Shown: positions 36,072 through 46,800 of the stretch, one piece after another | Numbering within the stretch: position 1 is the stretch's first letter | How the letters are laid out: every line of letters begins with the position of its first letter | Source: Zea mays | Lineage: Eukaryota > Streptophyta > Magnoliopsida > Poales > Poaceae | NCBI RefSeq assembly: GCF_902167145.1 | Contig: NC_050096.1 | Location: 78,984,683-79,048,682 of the forward strand | Direction of reading: 5' to 3' | DNA length: 64,000 nucleotides | Notes under the pieces: generated by a model | Seen by the model: the letters and a program-made list of their open reading frames with translations, nothing else | What the model was told of the DNA's origin: nothing | Database searches by the model: none | Made by a program: the position numbers and the translations under genes

Positions 36072-38335
36072 AAACACAAGAGTCCAAAGACTTGTGTTTG
36101 GGTACCCAAGGTGCTTGTTTCTAACGTCAAAGGACCCAAGACGGTTTGGGTACCTAAGAACAAGGCCTAAAATTGTTTTGTAGGTTTATGCATCCGGTGG
36201 TTCAAGTTGGATAATCGATAGCGGGTGCATAAACCACATGTCATGGGAGAAAAGGATGTTCTCCTCCTATGAGAAAAATGAAGATCCCCAACGAGCTATT
36301 AAATTCGGGGATGGAAATCAAGGTTTGGTCAAAGGTTTGGGTAAAATTGTTATATCACCTGACCATTCCATTTCCAATGTTTTTCTTGTAGATTCATTAG
36401 ACTACAACTTGCTTTATATTTCTCAATTATGTAAAATGGGCTACAACTGCCTATTTACAGATATAGGTGTTACTGTCTTTAGAAGAAGTGATGATTCAAT
36501 AGCATTTAAGGGAGTGTTAGAGGGTCAGCTATATTTAGTTGATTTTAATGATAACCAAGCTAAACTTGACACTTGCTTAATTGCTAAGACCAATATGGGT
36601 TGGCTCTAGCATCACCGACTTGCCCATGTTGGAATGAAGAATCTTCACAAACTTCTAAAGGGAGAGCACATTTTAGGACTAACAAATGTTCATTTTGAGA
36701 AAGACAGAGTTTGTAGCGCATGCCAAGCAAGAAAGCAGGTTGGAACTCATCATCCACACAAGAACATCATGACGACTGACAGGCCGCTCGAGCTACTCCA
36801 CATGGATCTATTCGGCCCGATTGCTTACATAAGCATCGGCGGGAGTAAGTACTGTCTAGTTTTTGTGGATGATTATTCTCGCTTCACTTGGGTGTTCTTT
36901 TTGCAGGAAAAATCACAAACCCAAGATACATTAAAAGGATTCTTGAGACGGGCTCAAAATGAGTTCGGATTGAGGATCAAAAAGATAAGAAGCGATAATG
37001 GGGCGGAGTTCAAGAATTCATAAATTGAATGTTTTCTTGAGGAAGAGGGCATCAAGCATGAGTTCTCTTCTCCCTACACACCTCAACAAAATGGTGTAGT
37101 GGAGAGGAAGAATAGAACTCTACTGGACATGGCAAGAACCATGCTTGATGAGTACAAGACATCGGACCGATTTTGGGATGAGGCGATTAACACCGCCTGC
37201 TACTCCATCAACCGGTTATATCTTCACCGAATCCTCAAGAAGACATCATACAAACTCCTCACTGGTAAAAAGCCCAATGTTTCATATTTTAGATTCTTTG
37301 GGAGTAAATGCTTTATTCTTATTAAAAGAGGTAGAAAATCTAAATTTGCTCCTAAGGCTGTAGAAGGGTTTTTACTTGGTTATGACTCAAACACAAGGGC
37401 ATATAGAGTCTTCAACAAATCCACTGGATTAGTTGAAGTTTCCTATGACATTGTGTTTGATGAGACTAATGGCTCCTAAGTGGAGCAAGTTGATCTTGAT
37501 GAGCTAGATGATGAAGAGGCTTCATGCGTTGCTCTAAGAACATGTCCATTGGGGATGTGTGTCCTAAGGAATCCGAAGAGCCCACATAAGCACAAGATCA
37601 ACCATCATCTTCCAACCAAGCATCTCCACCTACCCAAGACGAGGATCAGGCTCAAGATGATGAAAATGAAGATCAAGAGGATGAGCCACCCTAAGAGGAG
37701 GACAATGATCAAGGGGGAGATGAAGTTAATGAAGACAAGGAATATGATCAAGAAATTCAGGGTAAAAGACCGCCACACCCAAGAGTCCACCAAACAATTC
37801 AAAGAGATCACCCCGTCAACTCCATACTTGGTGACATTCACAAGGGGGTAACCACTAGATCTCGAGTTGCTCATTTATGTGAACATTACTCTTTTGTGTC
37901 CTCTATTGAGCCATACAGGGTGGAGGATGCACTAAGAGATCCGGATTGGGCGGTGGCTATGCAAGAGGAGCTCAACAACTTCACAAGGAATGAGGTATGG
38001 CATTTAGTTCCACGTCCTAATCAAAATGTTGTAGGTACCAAATGGGTATTCCACAACAAGCAGGATGAGCATGGTGTGGTGACAAGAAACAAAGCCCGAC
38101 TTGTGGCCAAAGGTTATTCACAAGTCGAAGGTTTGGACTTTGATGAAACTTATGCACCCGTAGCTAGGCTTGAGTCAATTCAAATATTACTTGCCTATGC
38201 TACTTACCATGGCTTTAAGCTTTATCAAATGGACGTGAAATGTGCTTTCCTTAATGGACCAATCAAGGAAAAGGTATATGTTGAGCAACCTCCCGGCTTT
38301 CAAGATAGTGAGTACCCTAACCATGTGTATAAACT
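36072..38335 (+). pseudogene. pol: Element C end of gag and 5' half of pol (PR, integrase, start of RT)
   Basis: After F, the basic gag tail ends at UAA 36168-36170. Pol continues in the same nominal frame but the protease carries a one-base insertion near 36200. GAG-pre-integrase and integrase core motifs are readable: HMDLFG, RSDNGAEF, VVERKNR. Stops replace residues that are intact in element A: UAG at 36607-36609 (Trp), UAA at 37021-37023 and 37477-37479 (Gln), and a stop near 37690. A one-base deletion near 37523 disrupts the acidic linker. The RT N-terminal part is open from 37896 to the insertion of G after AAACT (38331-38335). Confidence 0.9.
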
Positions 38336-40130
38336 TGTCGGCGTTTCGAGACAGGGGGGTCCCTAAGCCGACGAGTGAGTGTGCTGCGTGCCCCAGCCCA
38401 GATGGGTCGAGCGCGTGGGCGAGCGCGAAGGGGGGAGAGGCGAGGTGGCCGGAGCCGGGCGTGAGAGAGGTGGAAGTCCCGCGGCCTTCGTGTTCGTCCC
38501 GCGCCCAGGTCAGGTGCGCTTGCAGTAGGGGGGTTACAAGCGTCCACGCGGGTGAGGGAAGCGAGCGGCCCCAAGAGAGCGCCTGTCCCGTCCTCGGTCC
38601 CGCGCGGCCAACCTTCTCTGAGAAGGCCCTGGTCCTTCCTTTTATAGTCGTAAGGAGAGGATCCAGGTGTACAATGGGGATGTAGCAGAGTGCTACATGT
38701 CTAGCGGAGGGAGAGCTAGCGCCCTAGGTACATGCCAATGTGGCAGCCGGAGAGATCTGGGCACCCTGCTGGCGTGATGTCGTGGCTGTCGGAGGTGCGG
38801 CGGAGCCTGATGGAGGGACAGCTGTTGGAGCGGTCGAGTCCCTGCTGACGTTGTCCTGCTTCCGTAAGAGAGCTGGGGGCCGCCGTCGTCATAGAGCTTG
38901 TGGAGCGCCATCATTGCCTCTCTGGCGGAGCTGGCCGGATGAGACGTCGGTCTTGTTCTCCGTGACCCGAGTCGATTCGGGGTGGGATGATGATGGCGCC
39001 TCCTGTTGACGTGGCGGTCTGTGCCCTAGGCAGGGCGACGTGGGGTTTCCTCCGAAGCCGAGGTTGAGTCTGCCTTCTGTTGCCGTGGCCGAGCCCGAGC
39101 CAAGGGGTCGGGCGAGGCGGAAGTCGTTCGGCCGAGGCCAGGGCGGAGTCCGAGCCCTGGGGTCGGGCGAGGCGGAGTTTCGTCGTCTTCCGGGTCTTAG
39201 CCCGAGTCCGAGCCCTGGGGTCGGGCGGAGCGGAGTTCGTCGTCTTCCGGGTCTTAGCCCGAGTCCGAGCCTTGGGGTCGGGCGGAGCGGAGTTCGTCGT
39301 CTTCCGGGTCTTAGCCCGAGTCCGAGCCCTGGGGTCGGGCGGAGCGGAGTTCGTCGTCTTCCGGGTCTTAGCCCGAGTCCGAGCCCTGGGGTCGGGCGGA
39401 GCGGAGTTCGCCGTCTTCCGGGTCTTAGCCCGAGTCCGAGCCCTGGGGTCGGGCGGAGCGGAGTTCGCCGTCTTCCGGGTCTTAGCCCGAGTCCGAGCCC
39501 TGGGGTCGGGCGGAGCGGAGTTCGCCGTCTTCCGGGTCTTAGCCCGAGTCCGAGCCCTGGGGTCGGGCGGAGCGGAGTTCGCCGTCTTCCGGGTCTTAGC
39601 CCGAGTCCGAGCCCTGGGGTCGGGCGGAGCGGAGTTCGCCGTGGCGCCTTTGGCAAGGCCTGTCTGCCTGTCAGACTTACTCTGTCGAGTGGCACTGCAG
39701 TCGGAGTGGCGCAGGCGGCGCTGTCCTTCTGTCAGACTGGCCAGTGGAGCGGTGGAGTGACGGCGGTCACCTCGGCTCTGTCGGGGGCGCGTGTCAGGAT
39801 AGAGGTGTCAGGCCACCTTTGCGTTAAATGCCCCTGCAATTTGGTCAGTCGGTGTGGTGATTTAGTCAAGGTTGCTTCTGAGCGAAGCCAAGGCCTTGGG
39901 CGAGCCGATGATGTGTCCGCCATAAAAAGGGGGCCTCGGGCGAGACGGAAGTCTCTCGAGGTCGGCTGCCTTTGGCCGAGGCTAGGCTCGGATGAAGCGT
40001 GATCGAGTCACTCGTGTGGACTGATCCCTGACTTAATCGTGCCCATCAGGCCTTTGCAGCTTTATGCTGATGGGGGTTACCAGCTGAGAATTAGGCGCCT
40101 TGAGGGTACCCCTAATTATGGTCCCCGACA
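38336..40130 (-). repeat. Element G 3' LTR
   Basis: The 1,795-bp LTR has eight 57-bp GC-rich tandem units (39186-39641). The LTR TATA (ACTATAAAAGG on minus) is at about 38637-38647. It is longer than the other LTR by exactly one repeat unit. Confidence 0.94.
39186..39641. repeat. 57-bp tandem repeat, 8 units, in element G 3' LTR
   Basis: The unit begins TCTTCCGGGTCTTAGCCCGA and contains GTCGGGCGGAGCGGAG. Because 57 is divisible by three and the units lack stops in several frames, long spurious ORFs with 19-residue repeats appear on both strands. Confidence 0.97.
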
Positions 40131-43100
40131 GTAGCCCCCGAGCCTCGAAGGGAGTGTTAGCACTCGCTTGGAGGCTTTTGTCGCACTTTTTTGCAAGGGG
40201 ACCAGCCTTTCTCGGTTGCATTTCGTTCCGGTGGGTGCGCGCGAGCGCACCCGCCGGGTGTAGCCCCCGAGGCCTCGGAGGAGTGGTTACACTCCTTCGA
40301 GGTCTTAATACTTCGCTTAACGCTTCGGCTGGTCTGGTCGTTCCCTCATGCGAACTGGCCGTAGCCCGGGTGCACGGTCGGGGCCCAAGCTCTCGGGCTG
40401 GTATGTTGACGCTGTCAACGATTTGGCCGGAGCCGGTTTTTGCGAGAGCAGCCCCCGAGCCTCTGCACAGGGCGAGAGGACGATCAGGGACAGACTCGAC
40501 TTTTTACATACGCCCCTACGTCGCCTTTCCGCAAGGAGGAGGGGGGGAGTGCGCCATGTTACCCTCGATGGGCACCGAACATGGTGTCTCCGGTGAGCTG
40601 CAAGCGGGTAATCCGAGTGGACGTCCGTGCCCCGTTCGTTGGGGGTCGGCTAGGGGCCCAGAGGCACGCCCAAAAGTACCTGCGGGTGATTTGCCGGACC
40701 CGGTCCCCTGGCGACGGGGTCCGAGGGCTCGATGCCTCCCTCCGATGGGATTCCGTTACAAGATCGTTCCCGCTGGTCTCGGAAATGTCCTAGGGTACCT
40801 CGGGAGCGCAGCCCGAGCCTTGGTTATGTATCGAACGTACCCCTGGTCATCCCTTGCTCGGTGTCTGAGGCGACTGTGAACCCTTCGGGGGCCAGCCTTC
40901 GAACCCCTGATCAGTAATGGGCGTGGAGCCCGAGTAGCCTGAGGCGGCCATGGAGCCCTTCGGGGGGCTGGCCTTCGAACCCCTGACCAGTAGTGGGTGT
41001 CGGGCCCACGCGATCTGAGGCGACTGTTGAACCCTCGGGGGGCCAGCCTTCGAACCCCTGATCAGTAATGGGGGGCTCGGAGCCCGGTTCCTTCGTGGAG
41101 AAGGATCCCTTTCGGGGTATCCCCCTTTCCCGGTCCCTGTTGCAAGAGATAGAGAAAAAGGAAAACAGAAAAGGATACGAAATCGGACGACGTGGCGTAC
41201 CTTTTCTGACGCGGTTATTACGGCGAAGGTGAAGCGTCGCGCGCTCCTCCTGCCAGAAGCGCCGCGTGTCCTGCCGCGGAGTTAATGCGACGGGGCGAGT
41301 GGTTGGCGGGGCGGCCGTTGCGCGCGTGCGATCCGTTCGAGGAACGGGTCACGGGTGCACCGTCTTCACGCCGTGAGAGGAGGCTCTCTTGCTGTCTCAG
41401 GATGGGACGTGAGCCTGGCTGACGACGTGACCGCTGCGCCCGCCCGCCCGCCACCGCTATTACCGCCGGCCCACTTTCGGTCGCTTTGACCGACGCGCCA
41501 GTCTGGCGCTGTTGGGTCGCCTCGAGTCGTGGCATAGGCTTCGCAACCGAAGAGGCGCGATGGTGGCACAAGTGGCGGTGCGGTTGCTTTCATGCAGCAA
41601 CTGGCGCGCCGGTTGCTCGACGCGTGGGCCTGGGTTCCAAGCTGGCGTGTCAGAAGTCGGAGAAGCGCGTCCATCTGGCGCGGTTGCATGCCGCCTTCAT
41701 GGCTACCCGCCCCTTCTGCCCGTTGGTCTGGGCGAAAATGGGGGGTCGCCTGTAACCGCTGGACGGTCATGCGCACCATGCGCGGCGGTTTGGCTTCTTC
41801 TGCCCTGAGCCGGCTTGCATGACATGCGGGACCCAGCCCCCGAGTCGCAGGGGAGGGCCTTGGAGCGTGTTGGAGAAGGCTCGGCCCGCGGCGCCTGGGG
41901 GCGCACGTAGGGGGAGTTGCCTTTAAAAGGAGGGGGGCTCCTTTCGTAAGGCAACCATGTCCTCTTCCTCCCTTAAGCGTCGGGTCTTCCCGTCTTGCAA
42001 GCCCCCGGATGGGGGGTATCCGCCGCCTTTCCGCCTCCTCGTTGGAGGAACGCAACTCCATGGGAGTTAGTACCTCTCAGCCATCGTTCGGCTTCAAGGA
42101 TTTTCATCAGGCAGCCTGGTTGCTCCCTTCCGCCGGTGGCCACCCAAGACGGTGACCTCCAGCTCCTGGATGGGGAGAGACAGACCAGGCTGTGGTCCCG
42201 CCCTCAGCGTCGGGTGCGTTCGTCATCCTCGCTGGGGCGGGGGCTGAGGCGAGCCGGGGCTCTACCTCGCGTGCGGGTCGGCGAACCACCTCCTCTTCCA
42301 GCTTCTGGTGGTGGCAATCGTCCTCCCGCGCTGCGACGGAGTCGTCCTCCAGTCATGCCGGGGAAGGCGAACTGTTGCTGTCCAGCTAGGATGCAACATT
42401 CCGTCTTCCCCCTCGCATTCGGGGCGAGGACGGCAGCGAGGATCTACCGGAGCGCTTGGGGGCGGCCCGCTCTTTGGCTTTGATGGCTTGTTCGCATCCC
42501 TTGAGTGGGACCGCGAACAAGAGCCTTCCGGTGACTGCGTTCACCTGGGGCCATGGCTGCCGCTGCAGAGGTCGTTGCCCCGCAGGCCCGAGGTCGCTTG
42601 TACCCTCGGGGACGGAACCGGAGTCCCGTTTGTGATGGCACCTTGGATGCCAGTGTTTTTGTCCATTGTGGCTGTCGAGGCCTGAACGTGTATGTAATTT
42701 CGGCACTGAGCCGTGTTTTTTCCTCATTTTCGAGCACTAAGTCTCGCCCGTTGATTATCTGAACCGCTTTACCAAGCATGAGTTGCCCCGTGTCAAGGTG
42801 ACGGGTGAGGTATCCGTATCCCGGAGGCGTAGGAATCCCTCGGCCCGTTCGGCCTTGTTGTCTGGGGCTCCTCTAGCTTAGTTGAAGAGACCCCTCGGCC
42901 GCCCTTCGGTGGACCGAGGCCAGGGGTAGCGATATCAGTATGAACAGAGGCGGAGTTGGCTCGAGAATGGGAACCTGGTTGGCCGGAGCCTAGCCGTGTT
43001 GTCCGTCAGCGGGGCCGACGCCAAAGTCGATCAGTCGAGGCCTCGGGTCGGGCTGGCGCCCTTGGAAGCCGGTTGACCGAGGCCCCAGGGGTAACCGGTT

Positions 43101-43905
43101 GAGCCGCCTGCTCGGGCCGGATTCCCGGAGGAGCCCCTGGACCGCGGCGCCGCCCGAGGCTGGGTCGGGCTTTGCTGAAGACGTCGTCGATGCCGAGGGT
43201 GCTACGGCTCCCTTCGGTGTGAAGACCCGAGCCTGCAGGATCAGATCATCTTGTAGCGTGTGCTTTCTACGGCCGCCGAGGCCAGAAGAAAACGCCCTCG
43301 CCGCGCTTGTGAAGCTGCGTCTTTTTTCCTCCTGTTTCAAGCATCTGGACTCTGTTGGTAACAGGGATGTTTGTGTGAGCGAGAGTTGCTTTTCGCGGAA
43401 GGGACGAGTGAGGTATCCGTATCCCAGAGGCGTGGGAATCCCTCGGCTCGGTCGGCCTTGCTGCTTACGCGTACTTTCACCCGTCCATGAGGCCCTATCC
43501 CCGACTTAGTCGAGAAAGCTTGAAGGACTGCTTCGGCAGGAGAGCTTCCGAACGTGATGACTCGTTCGGTCCACGGAGTCGCTTTATCCGAGCGCAAGTT
43601 ACTTATCACAGAAAGGGACGAGTGAGGTATCCGTATCCCGGAGGCGTAGGAGTCCCTCGGCTCGGTCAGCCTTGGCTGCTTACGTGTACCTCGTCGTTTC
43701 CAGGATCCGCTTTCCGAAGTGGCCAAGAAGCACGAAAGAAATCCTGCTAAAAAAAGATCCTTTTTCGAGGAAAAATTCGACGCAGAGGGGGTCTCCCCCC
43801 TTTTAGCCCCCGAGGGAGGGTCGGGCTTTGCCGAGGCTAGGCCGACCCTTCCTTGACAACTAAACTTTGCGTAGGTGCGAGGTATATGAACAACTTGAAA
43901 ACATC
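40131..43905 (-). other. Element G 3' noncoding region
   Basis: These 3.8 kb lie between the integrase end and the 3' LTR, GC-rich, with no convincing protein. The LTR-adjacent polypurine tract (CTCGGGGGCTAC on minus) is at about 40131-40142. Direct repeats include a GCCAGCCTTCGAACCCCTGA block three times at about 40880-41070. A GAGGTATCCGTATCCC block occurs three times, at about 42806, 43410 and 43625. Such a long 3' region is typical of the Tat lineage. Confidence 0.7.
41921..42073 (+). promoter_or_regulatory. Possible antisense promoter and short ORF in element G
   Basis: CCTTTAAAAGG (TATA-like) at about 41920-41930 lies some 30 bp before an ATG in CAACCATGTCC context (41957). It opens a 38-codon Ser/Arg/Pro-rich frame ending in UAG, followed by another open stretch of about 60 codons. 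It may be a decayed counterpart of the antisense genes of Tat elements. Weak evidence. Confidence 0.3.
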
Positions 43906-46800
43906 TTAAGGGTAGAAGCGACGTAGCTGTTTGATGTTCCAAGCGTTGCCGTAGATCTCGCCTTGATTGCTGGCCAGCTTGTATGTTCCGGGCTTCAGAA
44001 CTTTGGCGATGACGAATGGCCCTTCCCAGGGGGGCGTGAGCTTGTGCCTCCCTCGGGCGTCTTGTCGCAGCCGGAGCACTAGGTCGCCCACCTGGAGTTC
44101 TCGGGACCGCCCATTCGACATGGGATGAGCCACGGCGGCCCAGTCCACCCGGATATGGTGATCTTCGCAAAAATCCAAGAATTTTTTGCCGGTGAACTGG
44201 GTGCCGTTGTCGGTGATGATGGAGTTTGGGACCCCGAAGCGATGGATGACGTTGGTGAAGAATGCCACCGCCTGCTCGGACCTGATGCTGTTCAGAGGTC
44301 GGACTTCGATCCACTTGGAGAATTTGTCGATGGCGACCAGCAGGTGCGTGTAGCCCCCGGGCGCCTTCTGCAAGGGACCGACGAGGTCCAGACCCCATAC
44401 AGCGAAGGGCCAGGTGATGGGTATTGTCTGCAGAGCCTGAGCGGGCAGGTGTGTCCGCCTCGCATAGAATTGGCACCCTTCGCAGGTGCGGACAATTCTA
44501 GTGGCGTCAGCCACCGCCGTTGGCCAGTAGAAGCCTTGCCGGAAAGCATTTCCAACAAGGGCTCGGGGTGCTGCGTGGTGGCCGCAAGCCCCCGAGTGTA
44601 CTTCTTGCAGCAGTTCCCGACCTTCGGCGATGGAGATGCATCGCTGGAGGATGCCCGAGGGGCTGCGATGGTAGAGCTCCTCTTCGTCGCCTAGCAAGAT
44701 GAATGACTTGGCGCGTCGCGCTACCCGCCGAGCCTCGACTTGGTCGAGGGGTAGCTCTCCTCGACGGAGATATTGCAGGTACGGGGCCTGCCAATCCTGG
44801 TCTGGCGTGGCCCCGCTCTGCCCTTCCTCGACGTTCAATGCCCCGCCCTCGGGGGCCGAGGGTACCTCGGGCTGGGCCGAGGGTGCCTCGGGCTGAGCCG
44901 AGGGTACCTCGGGCTCGGGCGCGTCGTCGAGCTTGACGGAGGGTTGATGCAGATCCCGGGAGAAGACGTCCGGGGGGACTGTCGTTCGCCCCGAGGCTAT
45001 CTTAGCCAGCTCGTCTGCGGTTTCGTTGTAGCGCCGAGCGATGTGGTTGAGCTCGAGCCCGAAGAACTTGTCTTCCAGGCGCCGAACCTCGTCGCAGTAG
45101 GCCTCCATCTTCGGGTCGTGGCAGTGGGAGTTCTTCATGACTTGGTCGATGACGAGCTGCGAATCACCGCGGGCGTCGAGGCGTCTGACCCCTAGCTCGA
45201 TGGCGATCCGCAATCCGTTGACCAGAGCTTCGTACTCGGCCACATTGTTGGACGCCGGGAAGTGGAGGCGCAGCACGTAGCGCAAGTGCTTTCCGAGGGG
45301 CGAGATGAAGAGCAGGCCCACGCCGGCCCCCGTCTTCATCAGCGACCCGTCGAAAAACATGGTCCAGAGCTCCGGTTGGATCGGAGTCGTTGGTAGTTGG
45401 GTGTCGACCCATTCGGCCACGAAATCCGCCAACACTTGGGACTTGATGGCCTTCCGAGGGGCGAACGAGACCGTTTCGCCCATGATCTCCATCGCCCACT
45501 TTGCGATCCTGCCCGAGGCCTCTCGGCACTGGATGATCTCCCCCAGGGGGAAGAATGACACCACAGTTACCGGATGGGACTCGAAGTAGTGTCGTAGCTT
45601 CCGCCTTGTCAGGATCACAGCATACAACAGCTTTTGAACTTGTGGGTAGCGGATCTTAGTCTCGGACAGCACTTCGCTGATGAAGTAGACCGGCCTCTGA
45701 ACGGGCAATGTATGCCCTTCCTCCTGCCTTTCGACCACAATCGCGGCGCTAACCACCTGAGTGGTCGCGGCGACGTAGACCAAGAGGGTTTCCCCGTCCG
45801 CTGGCGGCACCAAGACTGGCGCCTTTGTAAGGAGCGCCTTCAGGTTGCCGAGGGCTTCCTCGGCCTTAGGGGTCCAAACGAAACATTCGGCCTTCCTTAA
45901 GAGGCGGTACAGAGGCAGACCTCTTTCGCCGAGGCGTGAGATGAAACGGCTCAGGGCCGCGAGGCATCCCATGACCCTCTGTACCCCTTTTAAGTCCTTG
46001 ATGGGTCCCATGCTGGTGATGGCCGCAATCTTCTCCGGGTTGGCTTCGATGCCTCGCTCAGAGACGATGAACCCTAGGAGCATGCCTCGGGGTACCCCGA
46101 AGACACACTTCTCAGGATTAAGCTTGACTCCTTTCGCCTTGAGACACCGGAATGTCACTTCAAGGTCGGAGAGGAGGTCGGAAGCCTTCCGTGTCTTGAC
46201 TACGATGTCATCGACGTAGGCCTCGACTGTGCGTCCGATGTGTTCGCCGAACACATGGTTCATGCACCGCTGGTACGTCGCGCCTGCATTCCTCAAGCCG
46301 AACGGCATGGTGACATAGCAGTACATGCCGAACGGCGTGATGAAAGAAGTCGCGAGCTGGTCGGACTCTTTCATCCGGATCTGGTGATACCCCGAGTAGG
46401 CATCGAGGAAGGACAGGGTTTCGCACCCAGCAGTGGAATCCACGATTTGGTCGATGCGAGGCAGAGGGTAGGGAACCTTCGGACATGCTTTGTTGAGACC
46501 AGTGTAGTCTACGCACATCCGCCATTTCCCCCCTTTCTTCCTCACAAGCACAGGGTTGGCAAGCCATTCGGGATGGAATACCTCTTTGATGAACCCTGCC
46601 GCCATTAGCTTGTGGATCTCTTCGCCAATCGCTCTGCGCTTCTCCTCGTCGAATCGGCGCAGAGGCTGCCTGACGGGTCGGGCTCCGGCCCGAATATCCA
46701 GCGAGTGCTCGGCGACATCCCTCGGTATGCCGGGCATGTCCGAGGGACTCCACGCAAAGACGTCGGCGTTTGCGCGGAGAAAGTCGACGAGCACTGCTTC
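43906..46800 (-). pseudogene. pol: Element G pol: reverse transcriptase-RNase H-integrase, integrase internally deleted
   Basis: The frame is open for 964 codons and continuous with gag-PR except for a UAG (46801-46803). RT is complete, with YVDDIVVK at about residue 193 and the FLDAYSGYHQI and PFGLRNAGATYQ blocks. The connection and an archaeal-type RNase H follow (FDGSLMKTGAG about 475). Integrase has its HHCC zinc domain (CEGCQFYA), the first Asp (GLDLVGP) and the second Asp (TDNGTQF). The sequence then jumps from HPMSNG (about 44125) directly to a C-terminal RSRELQVGDLVLR segment with its GPF module. The third catalytic residue (Glu) and much of the following region, usually well over 100 residues, are missing. 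This integrase should be inactive. Confidence 0.9.

Noticed and set aside
39040..40002. Long ORFs with 19-residue repeats (RRLPGLSPSPSPGVGRSGV-type) in the G LTRs on both strands
   Set aside because: They result from a 57-bp GC-rich tandem repeat whose length is a multiple of three; they occur on both strands and in several frames and have no start context. Not proteins.
41366..42061. 231-aa sense-strand ORF downstream of G pol
   Set aside because: Low-complexity, Arg/Ala-rich and without recognisable motif; could be chance in GC-rich DNA.
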